47,877 nucleotides of DNA, from NCBI GenBank assembly GCA_026391075.1, contig JAPLES010000044.1:16909-64785 (forward strand), written 5' to 3'. Each line of letters opens with the position of its first letter. The first letter of the stretch is position 1. Below the pieces are notes generated by a model that was not told the origin of the DNA, made no database searches, and saw nothing but the letters and a program-made list of their open reading frames with translations. Positions 34,506 through 42,121 of the stretch are shown piece after piece. Origin of the DNA: Bacteroidota bacterium (GTDB taxonomy: Bacteria; Bacteroidota; Bacteroidia; Chitinophagales; LD1). Made by a program: the position numbers and the translations under genes.

Positions 34506-34862
34506 TCAGTTCTTCGATTCTAACTCCACATAGACCCTTTCCACACTTCCTTTCAACGGTGGATTGTATTTACTCACCCGCACTTTCACGTAATTAATAT
34601 TAGGGTATTTAGATTTTACCTTGTCGAGAATGCGCTGACAAACATGCTCAATGAGTTTAGCATGCACTTCCATTTCGGCCTTGGTGAGCAAATAAATTTC
34701 TTCGTAATTAATCGTCTTCTTCAAATCATCGGTGGCAGCAGCTTCATCCAAATTTACATTCATATAAATATCCACGGTGTATTTACCGCCCAGCACTTGT
34801 TCTTCTTTATAATAACCGTGATGTGAATAAAACTGCAAGCCTTCTACAACAATAAGTCCCAT
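34506..34862 (-). CDS. folB: dihydroneopterin aldolase
   Basis: A folate-pathway enzyme cleaving 7,8-dihydroneopterin to 6-hydroxymethyl-dihydropterin and glycolaldehyde; 118 residues, normal length. Family motifs are GLIVVEGLQFYSHHGYYKEEQ at the N-terminus, TINYEEIYLL, LIEHVCQRI, and VRVSKYNPPLKGSVERVYVEL with the conserved Lys/Pro segment. The stop codon lies directly next to the stop of the convergent OmpA-family gene, with zero gap. Folate genes are scattered here: pabB is 30 kb away. Confidence 0.92.
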   Translation of the reverse strand: MGLIVVEGLQFYSHHGYYKEEQVLGGKYTVDIYMNVNLDEAAATDDLKKTINYEEIYLLTKAEMEVHAKLIEHVCQRILDKVKSKYPNINYVKVRVSKYNPPLKGSVERVYVELESKN

Positions 34863-35037
34863 AGAATAATTTTAAGCGAAGAAAAAAAACTATTGTGGAA
34901 CTCGTCATTTCTTTAATCTACAGATTGAAACCTACATCCTGCATTCTGTAAATCGCTAAAAAAATGATGATTGGGATTGCGAATTGCAACATCAACTACC
35001 TACTGCCGTAAAGTGCAGTATTCAAAAAAAATAAACA

Positions 35038-35886
35038 ATGAAATTTAAAACAAACAAAATCGTTTCGGCAACGTTGATAGCCGCAGTATTTTTTCTTAAC
35101 TCATGTAAGAAAGAAGAAACCTTAGTAAATGATAGCACAGATAATTTAGCCGCTGCTGTAGTGGAAAGTCAAATGGCGATGAATACAACCATGTTCAAAA
35201 TGCAATCTTTACTTCCAAAATTAATTGCACAAAAAACAGGCAGCTTTAAAAACGAAGGATTGATTGGTGAAATGGATTGTGCCACAATAACCATTGACAG
35301 TTCTTCTTCGCCTTTCATAGCTTACTTTGATTTTGGTCTTACAGGCTGCAGAGGTTCTGATGGAATTTTTTATTCAGGCAATGTGACCGCTCAATTCATA
35401 AATGAAAACATGGATCAACCCGGTGACTGGTTCTCTTTCAATTTCCGTAATTTCCGTCAAGATACGGTAGTTATGAATGGTGACATGCGTTTTACTTACA
35501 ATGGAATAAATGGAAATGGAAATGAAACAAGTACTTTGCATTTCAACATACTTAGCAATACAAGTTCAAATGCTATACCTATCAACGGTGACAATACGTT
35601 CTATTCAGAAACATTCTTGCGCGACAGCACTACAAGTTTGGATGACCAAACCCGTATTACAGGAGGAGGAACAGTGATAACTGCCAATGGAAATCGCTAC
35701 ACTCAAACTGTAGTTACTCCGCTCCTTTTGGTTGACCAAAATTGCAGTGAGTTTTTTGTGTCAGGAACGCTGTTATTATCGGCTCCGGGACTTCGAAGCC
35801 GCACAGTTGATTATGGTCCGGGTACTTGCGATAACAAAGCAACAATTACGAGTGGCGGCACAACCCGCACCATTACTCTTCACTAA
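35038..35886 (+). CDS. lipoprotein, hypothetical
   Basis: A 282-residue predicted lipoprotein. Signal and lipobox: ATLIAAVFFLNSC followed by KKEETLV. A helical part (about 40-70) leads to a beta-rich domain with two internal cysteine pairs (GEMDCATI and FGLTGCRG; QNCSEF and GTCDNK). Runs such as FNFRNFRQDTVVMNGDMRFTYNG suggest repeated strands. I recognise no named family. The gene stands alone, with a strong terminator after its stop. Confidence 0.65.
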   Translation: MKFKTNKIVSATLIAAVFFLNSCKKEETLVNDSTDNLAAAVVESQMAMNTTMFKMQSLLPKLIAQKTGSFKNEGLIGEMDCATITIDSSSSPFIAYFDFGLTGCRGSDGIFYSGNVTAQFINENMDQPGDWFSFNFRNFRQDTVVMNGDMRFTYNGINGNGNETSTLHFNILSNTSSNAIPINGDNTFYSETFLRDSTTSLDDQTRITGGGTVITANGNRYTQTVVTPLLLVDQNCSEFFVSGTLLLSAPGLRSRTVDYGPGTCDNKATITSGGTTRTITLH

Positions 35887-35903
35887 AAAAACACTTCAAT
35901 GTA

Positions 35904-35941
35904 AAAAATCCCGAACAATTTTTTGTTCGGGATTTTTTTTG
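35904..35941 (+). terminator. intrinsic terminator
   Basis: An 11-bp perfect stem (ATCCCGAACAA at 35908-35918 with TTGTTCGGGAT at 35923-35933), extended by A:T pairs, then a T-run. Confidence 0.88.
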
Positions 35942-35978
35942 TTAGAACAGTTTCAATTCGAACCTTTCCATTTGTTTT

Positions 35979-35986
35979 TATTTTCG
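35979..35986 (+). promoter_or_regulatory. -7 element TATTTTCG of the glutaryl-CoA dehydrogenase gene
   Basis: A TAnnTTCG variant 25 nt upstream of the ATG at 36012, followed by GCC as at several other promoters here. Confidence 0.45.
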
Positions 35987-36011
35987 CCTCTCAATTAATT
36001 ATTCAAATTTT

Positions 36012-37190
36012 ATGAGAAGCGATTTATACAACGGCCACGACTACTATAATATTGACGGCTTACTGACTACTGAGCATAAACTGATTCGCGAAACAGTTCG
36101 CAACTTTGTAAAGAAAAGTGTGAGTCCTATTATTGAAGACTACGCGCAGCGAGCAGAGTTTCCAAAACATTTGGTGAAAGAGTTAGGAGAGATTGGTGCC
36201 TTTGGCCCAAGTTTACCGGCCGAATATGGTGGCGGTGGCTTAGATGAAATATCGTACGGCATTATTATGCAGGAACTCGAAAGAGGCGATGCAGGAATTC
36301 GTTCGACCGCCTCGGTTCAGGGTTCGTTAGTAATGTATCCTATTTACAAATACGGCACAGAAGAGCAGCGAAAAAAATATTTACCTAAACTAGGTACCGG
36401 TGAATTGTTTGGATGTTTTGGATTGACAGAACCTAATCATGGTTCTAATCCTGCGGGCATGGAAACTAATTTTAAAGATAAAGGGGACCACTATTTACTA
36501 AACGGAGCCAAGATGTGGATTAGCAATTCGCCATTGGCAGATATAGCGGTGGTGTGGGCTAAGAATGAAGCCGGAAAAATTCAAGGCTTAATTGTAGAAA
36601 GAGGTATGGAAGGTTTCTCTACTCCTGTTACGCATGGTAAATGGAGTTTGCGCGCATCGTGTACCGGTGAATTAGTTTTCAATAATGTAAAAGTGCCAAA
36701 AGAAAATTTACTACCGAACGTTTCGGGAATTAAAGGACCATTGGGTTGTTTATCAACTGCGCGTTATGGTATTGCCTGGGGAGCCATTGGTTCTGCGCTG
36801 GATTGTTACGATATTGCTTTGCGTTATTCTAAAGAAAGAATTCAGTTCGGCAAACCTATTGGGCAGTTTCAATTGCAACAAAAAAAATTAGCCGAAATGA
36901 TTACTGAAATTACCAAAGCGCAATTGATGGTATGGCGTTTAGGCGTTTTGAAAAATGAAGGCAAAGCAACAGCAGCACAAATATCTATGGCCAAACGAAA
37001 CAGTTGCGAAATGGCACTAGAGGTGGCTCGCAATGCACGCCAGATGTTGGGCGGTATGGGAATTACAGGTGAGTTTCCGGTGATGCGCCACTTAATGAAT
37101 TTAGAAACGGTTATTACTTACGAAGGCACACACGATATTCATTTGCTAATTACCGGTATGGATATTACAGGCTTGGATGCGTTTAAGTAA
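36012..37190 (+). CDS. gcdH: glutaryl-CoA dehydrogenase (acyl-CoA dehydrogenase family)
   Basis: An FAD enzyme that dehydrogenates and decarboxylates glutaryl-CoA to crotonyl-CoA in lysine/tryptophan breakdown; 392 residues. Support for this subgroup comes from FGCFGLTEPNHGSNP, KMWISNSPLADIAVVWAK, the hallmark ARYGIAWGAIG, and the C-terminal catalytic base region TYEGTHDIHLLITG with Glu at about residue 371. Sequence and length match GcdH better than short-chain acyl-CoA dehydrogenases. No other degradation genes are adjacent. Confidence 0.9.
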   Translation: MRSDLYNGHDYYNIDGLLTTEHKLIRETVRNFVKKSVSPIIEDYAQRAEFPKHLVKELGEIGAFGPSLPAEYGGGGLDEISYGIIMQELERGDAGIRSTASVQGSLVMYPIYKYGTEEQRKKYLPKLGTGELFGCFGLTEPNHGSNPAGMETNFKDKGDHYLLNGAKMWISNSPLADIAVVWAKNEAGKIQGLIVERGMEGFSTPVTHGKWSLRASCTGELVFNNVKVPKENLLPNVSGIKGPLGCLSTARYGIAWGAIGSALDCYDIALRYSKERIQFGKPIGQFQLQQKKLAEMITEITKAQLMVWRLGVLKNEGKATAAQISMAKRNSCEMALEVARNARQMLGGMGITGEFPVMRHLMNLETVITYEGTHDIHLLITGMDITGLDAFK

Positions 37191-37229
37191 AATCAATGCT
37201 TCATCACTTTCATTTGTCGTAAACATTTA

Positions 37230-37237
37230 TATTTTTG
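37230..37237 (+). promoter_or_regulatory. -7 element TATTTTTG of rplS
   Basis: An exact TAnnTTTG match 33 nt before the rplS ATG at 37271. The TTG codon starting the open frame at 37235 is part of this element, which supports the downstream ATG. Confidence 0.5.
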
Positions 37238-37270
37238 CGTGCCTTTAGAAAAAAACAAAAGCGAATTATC

Positions 37271-37648
37271 ATGAATGCAAAATTAAAAGCCGTAGAAGAT
37301 GCCCTTTACCCAGTAAACAAGCATCCGCAGTTTGGTCCTGGAGATAATATTACTGTATCGTATAAAATTACCGAAGGTAATAAAGAGCGTATTCAAGAAT
37401 TTCGTGGCGATGTAATTCAAGTGCGCGGAAACGGTGCAACAAAATCATTTACAGTTCGCAAAATGAGTAATGGCGTGGGTGTAGAAAGAGTATTTCCTTT
37501 ATCCTCTCCCTTTGTTGATGAAATTTTGGTGAACAAAACAGGTCGTGTGCGCAGAGCAAAATTGTTCTATCAGCGCAAAAGAACCGGTAAAGCATCTCGT
37601 ATACAGGAAAAAAAAATGCTTGAAACAGAAGCTCCGGCTGCAGAATAA
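37271..37648 (+). CDS. rplS: 50S ribosomal protein L19
   Basis: A ribosomal protein at the interface of the 30S and 50S subunits; 125 residues with the ATG at 37271. Motifs of L19 are FGPGDNITVSYKITEGNKER, IQEFRGDVIQVRGNGATKSF, TVRKMSNGVGVERVFPLSSP and VRRAKLFYQRKRTGKASRI. The C-terminal tail (EKKMLETEAPAAE) is longer and more acidic than the E. coli version, as often in Bacteroidota. The upstream TTG at 37235 falls in the promoter and is rejected as a start. A 24-bp hairpin follows. Confidence 0.95.
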   Translation: MNAKLKAVEDALYPVNKHPQFGPGDNITVSYKITEGNKERIQEFRGDVIQVRGNGATKSFTVRKMSNGVGVERVFPLSSPFVDEILVNKTGRVRRAKLFYQRKRTGKASRIQEKKMLETEAPAAE

Positions 37649-37660
37649 TTTATGCACTCG

Positions 37661-37716
37661 ATTTGATATAAAAACAAAAGCCACTCTATCGGGTGGCTTT
37701 TGTTTTTATATCAAAT
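37661..37716. terminator. very long perfect hairpin, bidirectional terminator
   Basis: Bases 37661-37684 and 37693-37716 are perfect reverse complements: a 24-bp stem with an 8-nt loop (TCTATCGG). It lies between rplS and the convergent lipoprotein gene and has A/T tracts on both sides of the G/C core. Confidence 0.85.
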
Positions 37717-37717
37717 C

Positions 37718-38119
37718 CTACTGTTTAGCGCTTGCTGGCGAACAACTATAAACGAAACGTTGATGTTCGGAGTTTCCCGTGGCAAACTTAAAGAAGTCTT
37801 TTTTTAATTCATATACCGTAGAAACTGCTCTACCCTCATTTGGTGTATGGCTGTAAATTAATTTTTGTTTAGCATCGTAAAACCAGGTGCCGATAATCGC
37901 GTTTCCATTGTGATGCACTAGAAAAGTACTGTCTGCTAAAAAGGTGATGTCAAATGAATTTTTGAATTCAGAACTTATGTTTTGTTTTTGTTCAGCAGTA
38001 TATGCATTGAGCGAATCAATGAAAACTACCTCATCAATCTTCCAGGATTTGAGTAGTAATTTTTGAGGAGAACTACAAGCTGTCAAAAACAACAAGGCAA
38101 CAGGGATATAAAATTTCAT
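37718..38119 (-). CDS. lipoprotein, hypothetical
   Basis: A 133-residue predicted lipoprotein: signal KFYIPVALLFL, lipobox LTAC, then SSPQKLLLKSWKIDEVVFID. The body (FDITFLADSTFLVHHNGNAI, IGTWFYDAKQKLIYSHTPN) is the strand pattern of small lipocalin-like proteins of Bacteroidota (LLxKxWxxxxI, then GxWxxxxxxxxI). No enzymatic function is expected. The frame begins at a GTG at 38128, but the ATG at 38119 directly precedes the signal peptide. It is convergent with rplS. Confidence 0.65.
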   Translation of the reverse strand: MKFYIPVALLFLTACSSPQKLLLKSWKIDEVVFIDSLNAYTAEQKQNISSEFKNSFDITFLADSTFLVHHNGNAIIGTWFYDAKQKLIYSHTPNEGRAVSTVYELKKDFFKFATGNSEHQRFVYSCSPASAKQ

Positions 38120-38173
38120 TGACACCACATCTTTGTATTTATCCTTAGGACTTCCGGCATCTAACCTTCGGCT

Positions 38174-39565
38174 TTACAAATGAATCACTTCTCCGTAAGC
38201 AGCGGCAGCAGCTTCCATAATAGCTTCGCTCATGGTTGGGTGCGGGTGAATAGATTTGATTATTTCGTGACCGGTAGTTTCTAATTTACGCGCTACAACC
38301 ACCTCTGCAATCAACTCAGTTACATTATAACCTACCATATGACAACCCAGCCACTCGCCATACTTCGCATCAAAAATTACTTTCACAAAGCCTTCAGGCG
38401 CACCAGCAGCTTTAGCTTTGCCTGATGCCGTGAAAGGAAACTTGCCTACTTTAATTTCAATACCTTTTGCTTTGGCTTCTTCTTCGGTTAAACCCACACT
38501 AGCCACCTCAGGACTGCAATACGTACACGATGGAATATTTCCGTAATCAATAGCTTCAGGATTTTTACCGGCAATTTTCTCTACGCAGGTAATGCCTTCG
38601 GCACTGGCTACGTGAGCCAGTGCAGGCCCTTTTGTAATATCGCCAATGGCATAAACGCCTGCTACATTTGTTTGGTAGAAATCATCTGTAAGCACTAAAC
38701 CCTTTTCGGTTTTTACTCCTGCTTCTTCCAAACCAAGTCCTTCAATATTAGTTGCAATACCCACTGCAGACAAAACCAGATCGCATTCAATTTTATCGAG
38801 CGAGCCATCTTTCTTTTTAATGTTCACCACACAACCTTTACCCTTGGTATCTACACTTTCTACCGAGGTAGAAGTAAGCGATGTAATTCCTTTTTTGCGG
38901 AATACGCGCTCCATTTCTTTCGAAACATCTTTGTCCTCACGTGGCAAAATACTGTCGAGAAATTCAACTACGGTAACTTTAGTTCCCAGCGCAGCATAGA
39001 AATACGCAAACTCAATTCCTATAGCACCGCTTCCCATCACCACTAAACTTTTAGGCTGTGCAGGCAAGTTCATGGCTTCGCGATAGCCTATTATTTTTTT
39101 ACCATCCTGTTTTACATTAGGCAGTTCTTTACTGCGCGCTCCTGTGGCAAGTATGATATGCTTGGCTGAATGTTCTTCTTTTTTACCAGCTCCATCAGTT
39201 ACTTCTACCTTGCCGCCTTTCTTCAATTTGCCCGTACCGCTAATCACATCAATCTTGTTTTTCTTCATCAAGAATTGCACGCCTTTACTCATTGCATCGG
39301 CTACTCCCCTACTGCGCTTAATTACAGCACCAAAATCTGCTTTGGGTTCGCTTAGTGTAATACCATAATCGGCAGCGTGATTTATGTATTCAAAAACCTG
39401 TGCACTTTTCAATAATGCTTTAGTGGGAATGCAACCCCAGTTCAAACAAATTCCCCCAAGCGTATCGCGTTCTACAATGGCGGTTTTTAAACCCAATTGC
39501 GATGCGCGAATAGCAGCCACGTATCCTCCGGGTCCGCTTCCAATAACAAGTAAGTCGTAATTCAT
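38174..39565 (-). CDS. lpdA: dihydrolipoyl dehydrogenase
   Basis: The E3 flavoenzyme of 2-oxoacid dehydrogenase complexes and the glycine cleavage system, reoxidising lipoamide with NAD; 463 residues. FAD-binding LLVIGSGPGGYVAAIRASQ, the redox-active CLNWGCIPTKALL (a C-x4-C disulfide), the NAD fold VVMGSGAIGIEFAYFYA, VYAIGDITKGPALAH, and the C-terminal dimer-interface HPHPTMSEAIMEA are all intact. The frame extends back to 39655, but the ATG at 39565 directly before NYDLLVIGSG is the correct start. It is not next to any E1/E2 gene. Confidence 0.95.
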   Translation of the reverse strand: MNYDLLVIGSGPGGYVAAIRASQLGLKTAIVERDTLGGICLNWGCIPTKALLKSAQVFEYINHAADYGITLSEPKADFGAVIKRSRGVADAMSKGVQFLMKKNKIDVISGTGKLKKGGKVEVTDGAGKKEEHSAKHIILATGARSKELPNVKQDGKKIIGYREAMNLPAQPKSLVVMGSGAIGIEFAYFYAALGTKVTVVEFLDSILPREDKDVSKEMERVFRKKGITSLTSTSVESVDTKGKGCVVNIKKKDGSLDKIECDLVLSAVGIATNIEGLGLEEAGVKTEKGLVLTDDFYQTNVAGVYAIGDITKGPALAHVASAEGITCVEKIAGKNPEAIDYGNIPSCTYCSPEVASVGLTEEEAKAKGIEIKVGKFPFTASGKAKAAGAPEGFVKVIFDAKYGEWLGCHMVGYNVTELIAEVVVARKLETTGHEIIKSIHPHPTMSEAIMEAAAAAYGEVIHL

Positions 39566-39727
39566 TGTATGTTCTTTTGAATGATTAAAATTGGAGCGCA
39601 AATAAAGGGAAAGAAGATAAAACAGAAAACTAAAACGAGATAAGCCTTGTAACATCAGACTATAGCGGCTTAACTTTTTTTAAGGTCAATACTTTTTCAA
39701 ACGTAAACACGTTTTAGTTCTCAAAGT

Positions 39728-39735
39728 TATATTCG
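39728..39735 (+). promoter_or_regulatory. -7 element TATATTCG, 4 nt from a start codon
   Basis: TATATTCG followed by CCCC and then the ATG at 39740. The same 13-nt string TTATATTCGCCCC precedes the MMPL fusion gene at 42122. The transcript is predicted to be leaderless. Confidence 0.5.
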
Positions 39736-39739
39736 CCCC

Positions 39740-40456
39740 ATGAGGTTAGCTGCTATTGGTTTTCTAATTTGCTTTTTATCTTCTTCAGTTGTTGCGCAAC
39801 AAGACTCACTTAAAGTTAAAGTAACCGTGTTAGATAGCTATACTAAACGCCCGATGAGTGGTGTAAGTGTTATCAATCCAAAAACAAGCTTGACTCTTTC
39901 TACCGATGCCCGTGGCGAAGTACAGCCCGATATGAGCCATCACGATACACTTTTTCTCTTTTATCCCGGATATAAAACAATTCGTTTTTCGTTGGGTGAT
40001 TCGTTAACTAAAAAAGAATATGCACTTCGCTTTTCGTTAGACCCACTGGTTACGGGCCTATCGCAAAACGTAATTATCAAAGCTCCAAAAACGTTAGAGC
40101 AAATTGAAGAAGACAGAAAAAAGATGGGCATAACTCCGCGTGAGTTAGAACGTCCTGCACTATCTTTCAGCAGTCCTATTAGTGCCATTTATGAATTGCT
40201 AAGCGGCAGAGCTAAAGAGCGCGAGAAACTAAAAGAGCAAATGAAGGACGATGAGTTCCGAAAAATTTTCAAAGAGTTACTGCGCTATTACAATGAAAAC
40301 GGATTGACTGACTTACCTGAAAAGGATTTCGAAGAATTCATCAGCTACTGTAATCTGCCGCCAGACTTCCTTAAATACAGTACTGATTACGAAATAACCA
40401 AAACGGTCATTGGGATGTATAATAAGTATGGCAGAGAGAGTGGAATAATCAAATAG
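39740..40456 (+). CDS. hypothetical protein with carboxypeptidase-regulatory-like domain
   Basis: A 238-residue secreted protein with signal peptide RLAAIGFLICFLSSSVVA-QQ. The N-terminal part (about 23-100) is a CarboxypepD_reg-like beta sandwich (KVTVLDSYTKRPMSGVSVIN, STDARGEVQPDM, LFLFYPGYKTIRF). The C-terminal half is charged and helical (KTLEQIEEDRKKMGI; SPISAIYELLSGRAKEREKLKEQ) and ends in YGRESGIIK. I know similar proteins from Bacteroidota genomes but no function. Zero-gap convergent with aroQ. Confidence 0.65.
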   Translation: MRLAAIGFLICFLSSSVVAQQDSLKVKVTVLDSYTKRPMSGVSVINPKTSLTLSTDARGEVQPDMSHHDTLFLFYPGYKTIRFSLGDSLTKKEYALRFSLDPLVTGLSQNVIIKAPKTLEQIEEDRKKMGITPRELERPALSFSSPISAIYELLSGRAKEREKLKEQMKDDEFRKIFKELLRYYNENGLTDLPEKDFEEFISYCNLPPDFLKYSTDYEITKTVIGMYNKYGRESGIIK

Positions 40457-40882
40457 TTACAAAAAACTATCTAGCGCCAGCACGTAGCTTTCCATGCCAA
40501 AGCCTGCAATAATTCCTTTACACACGCCACTTATTAATGACGTATGCCGGAACTCTTCGCGACTATAAGGATTGCTGATATGCACTTCAATGACCGGAGT
40601 TTTTACCGCAGCAACAGCATCGCGCAATGCAACACTTGTGTGTGTGTAACCACCTGCATTCAAAATTATTCCATGATAAGTAAAACCCACTTCCTGAATT
40701 TTATCAATCAACTCTCCTTCTACATTCGATTGAAAACTGCTGAGTTGAATTTCATCGCTGTAAACATCTTTTACATCGTTAAAAAATTCATCGAAACTAA
40801 TGCTGCCGTAAATATCGGGTTCGCGTTTGCCTAAAAGGTTTAAGTTAGGTCCGTTGATGATGATGATTTTCTTTTTGCTCAT
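40457..40882 (-). CDS. aroQ: type II 3-dehydroquinate dehydratase
   Basis: A shikimate-pathway enzyme removing water from 3-dehydroquinate; 141 residues, a dodecameric class II enzyme. Motifs are IIIINGPNLNLLGKREPDIYG with the catalytic Tyr at residue 25, SFQSNVEGELIDKIQE, ILNAGGYTHTSVALRDA, and VIEVHISNPYSREEFRHTS with the catalytic His. The stop lies directly next to the stop of the convergent gene. Divergent from xerD, with about 70 nt between. Confidence 0.95.
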   Translation of the reverse strand: MSKKKIIIINGPNLNLLGKREPDIYGSISFDEFFNDVKDVYSDEIQLSSFQSNVEGELIDKIQEVGFTYHGIILNAGGYTHTSVALRDAVAAVKTPVIEVHISNPYSREEFRHTSLISGVCKGIIAGFGMESYVLALDSFL

Positions 40883-40954
40883 TACACTTTTGATGGTTGA
40901 TAGAATTGTGCGGTTGCAATCTAAAATCTAAAACGTAAAAACTAAAATCGCTGA

Positions 40955-41857
40955 ATGAGTTGGCAGAGTTATATCAAAGGTTTCAAAAGTTATTTGCAGT
41001 TAGAGAAATCGCTTTCGGCAAATACGGTAGAAGCCTACTTGCGCGACATTGGCAAATTTGTCAACTACCTCGAAACCGAAAATCTTACACTACATGTAGA
41101 TGAAGTAGAACTGAAGCACTTCGAAGGTTTTGTAAAAGCAATTAGCGAATTAGGATTTGATGCCACATCGCAAGCGCGAATAGTTGCAGGCATACGCGCG
41201 TTCTATCGTTATTTATTAATGGAAGATATTCTTATCATAAATCCCACCGAACTTTTAACCACCCCTAAACGCTCGCTCAAATTACCCGATACACTTTCGG
41301 TAGAAGAAATCAACGCGTTGTTTGCCACCATTGATTTAAGCACTCCTGAAGGCATGCGCAATCGCGCTATGCTCGAAGTGCTTTACGGTTGTGGTTTGCG
41401 GGTAACCGAATTGGTGAACCTCAAAATCTCCAATCTTTTTCTGGATGTAGATTTTATAAAAGTAATAGGCAAGGGAAATAAAGAACGCCTGGTTCCTATT
41501 GGTTCGCAGGCGGTGAAATATATTAGCATGTATAAAGAGCAGGTGCGTTGTCATGTGCCCATCCAAAAAGGAGAAGAAGATATTTTGTTTTTGAACCGCA
41601 GAGGAAAACACCTCACGCGCATGTACGTTTTCCTCGTAATAAAAGAATGTGCAAGCACTATTGGATTGAAGAAAATAATTTCACCGCATACCTTTCGGCA
41701 TTCATTTGCCACGCATTTAATTGAAGGCGGAGCCGACCTTAGAGCCGTGCAGGAAATGCTGGGTCATGCTTCCATCACTACTACCGAAATTTACACGCAT
41801 TTGGACCGGGATTTTCTTCGCAGTACCATTATGCAGTTTCATCCGAGGTACAAGTAA
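40955..41857 (+). CDS. xerD: site-specific tyrosine recombinase XerD
   Basis: Resolves chromosome dimers at dif together with XerC and FtsK; 300 residues, the usual size. The N-terminal SAM-like DNA-binding domain (about 1-100) is followed by the catalytic domain with all active residues: R149 (GCGLRVTEL), K173 (IGKGNK), H245 and R248 (HTFRHSFATH), H271 (LGHASITTTEIYTH) and Y280. The sequence is that of a housekeeping Xer protein, with no sign of an adjacent integron or prophage. No dif site was identified in the window. The ATG follows an A/T-rich short-period tract. Confidence 0.9.
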   Translation: MSWQSYIKGFKSYLQLEKSLSANTVEAYLRDIGKFVNYLETENLTLHVDEVELKHFEGFVKAISELGFDATSQARIVAGIRAFYRYLLMEDILIINPTELLTTPKRSLKLPDTLSVEEINALFATIDLSTPEGMRNRAMLEVLYGCGLRVTELVNLKISNLFLDVDFIKVIGKGNKERLVPIGSQAVKYISMYKEQVRCHVPIQKGEEDILFLNRRGKHLTRMYVFLVIKECASTIGLKKIISPHTFRHSFATHLIEGGADLRAVQEMLGHASITTTEIYTHLDRDFLRSTIMQFHPRYK

Positions 41858-42106
41858 ATTCTACTAGCAGTTGGAGAACTATCGACAATCGAATGTAGAG
41901 AGCAAATTTTCCTGCGAAGAAAGAAAGGGCAGGGATGAATGATTACCGCAACAATAAATTCAGCAAAATTCCAAAATTTATTTTATCGCGAAATGGTGTG
42001 GCATTAGAATTTTAAGACAAACCTTAGCCAATGTACACCCCATCACTTTGCCCACCAAACTGTCTTTAATTCGACTAACACTTTCTCCCAAAGTCTTTCC
42101 TCTGTT

Positions 42107-42114
42107 TATATTCG
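42107..42114 (+). promoter_or_regulatory. -7 element TATATTCG before the MMPL fusion gene
   Basis: TATATTCG followed by CCCCTTC; the TTG start is at 42122, 7 nt after it. Identical over 13 nt to the promoter at 39727-39739. The preceding interval 41858-42106 holds no gene that I can see. Confidence 0.5.
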
Positions 42115-42121
42115 CCCCTTC

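Noticed and set aside
40955-41857. Tyrosine recombinase as an integrase of a mobile element
   Set aside because: Length, motifs and context fit housekeeping XerD; no attachment sites, tRNA gene or cargo lie beside it.
41858-42106. A possible small gene between xerD and the MMPL fusion gene
   Set aside because: Frames are short and broken and show no membrane, lipoprotein or RNA pattern; I see nothing there except the promoter at its end.
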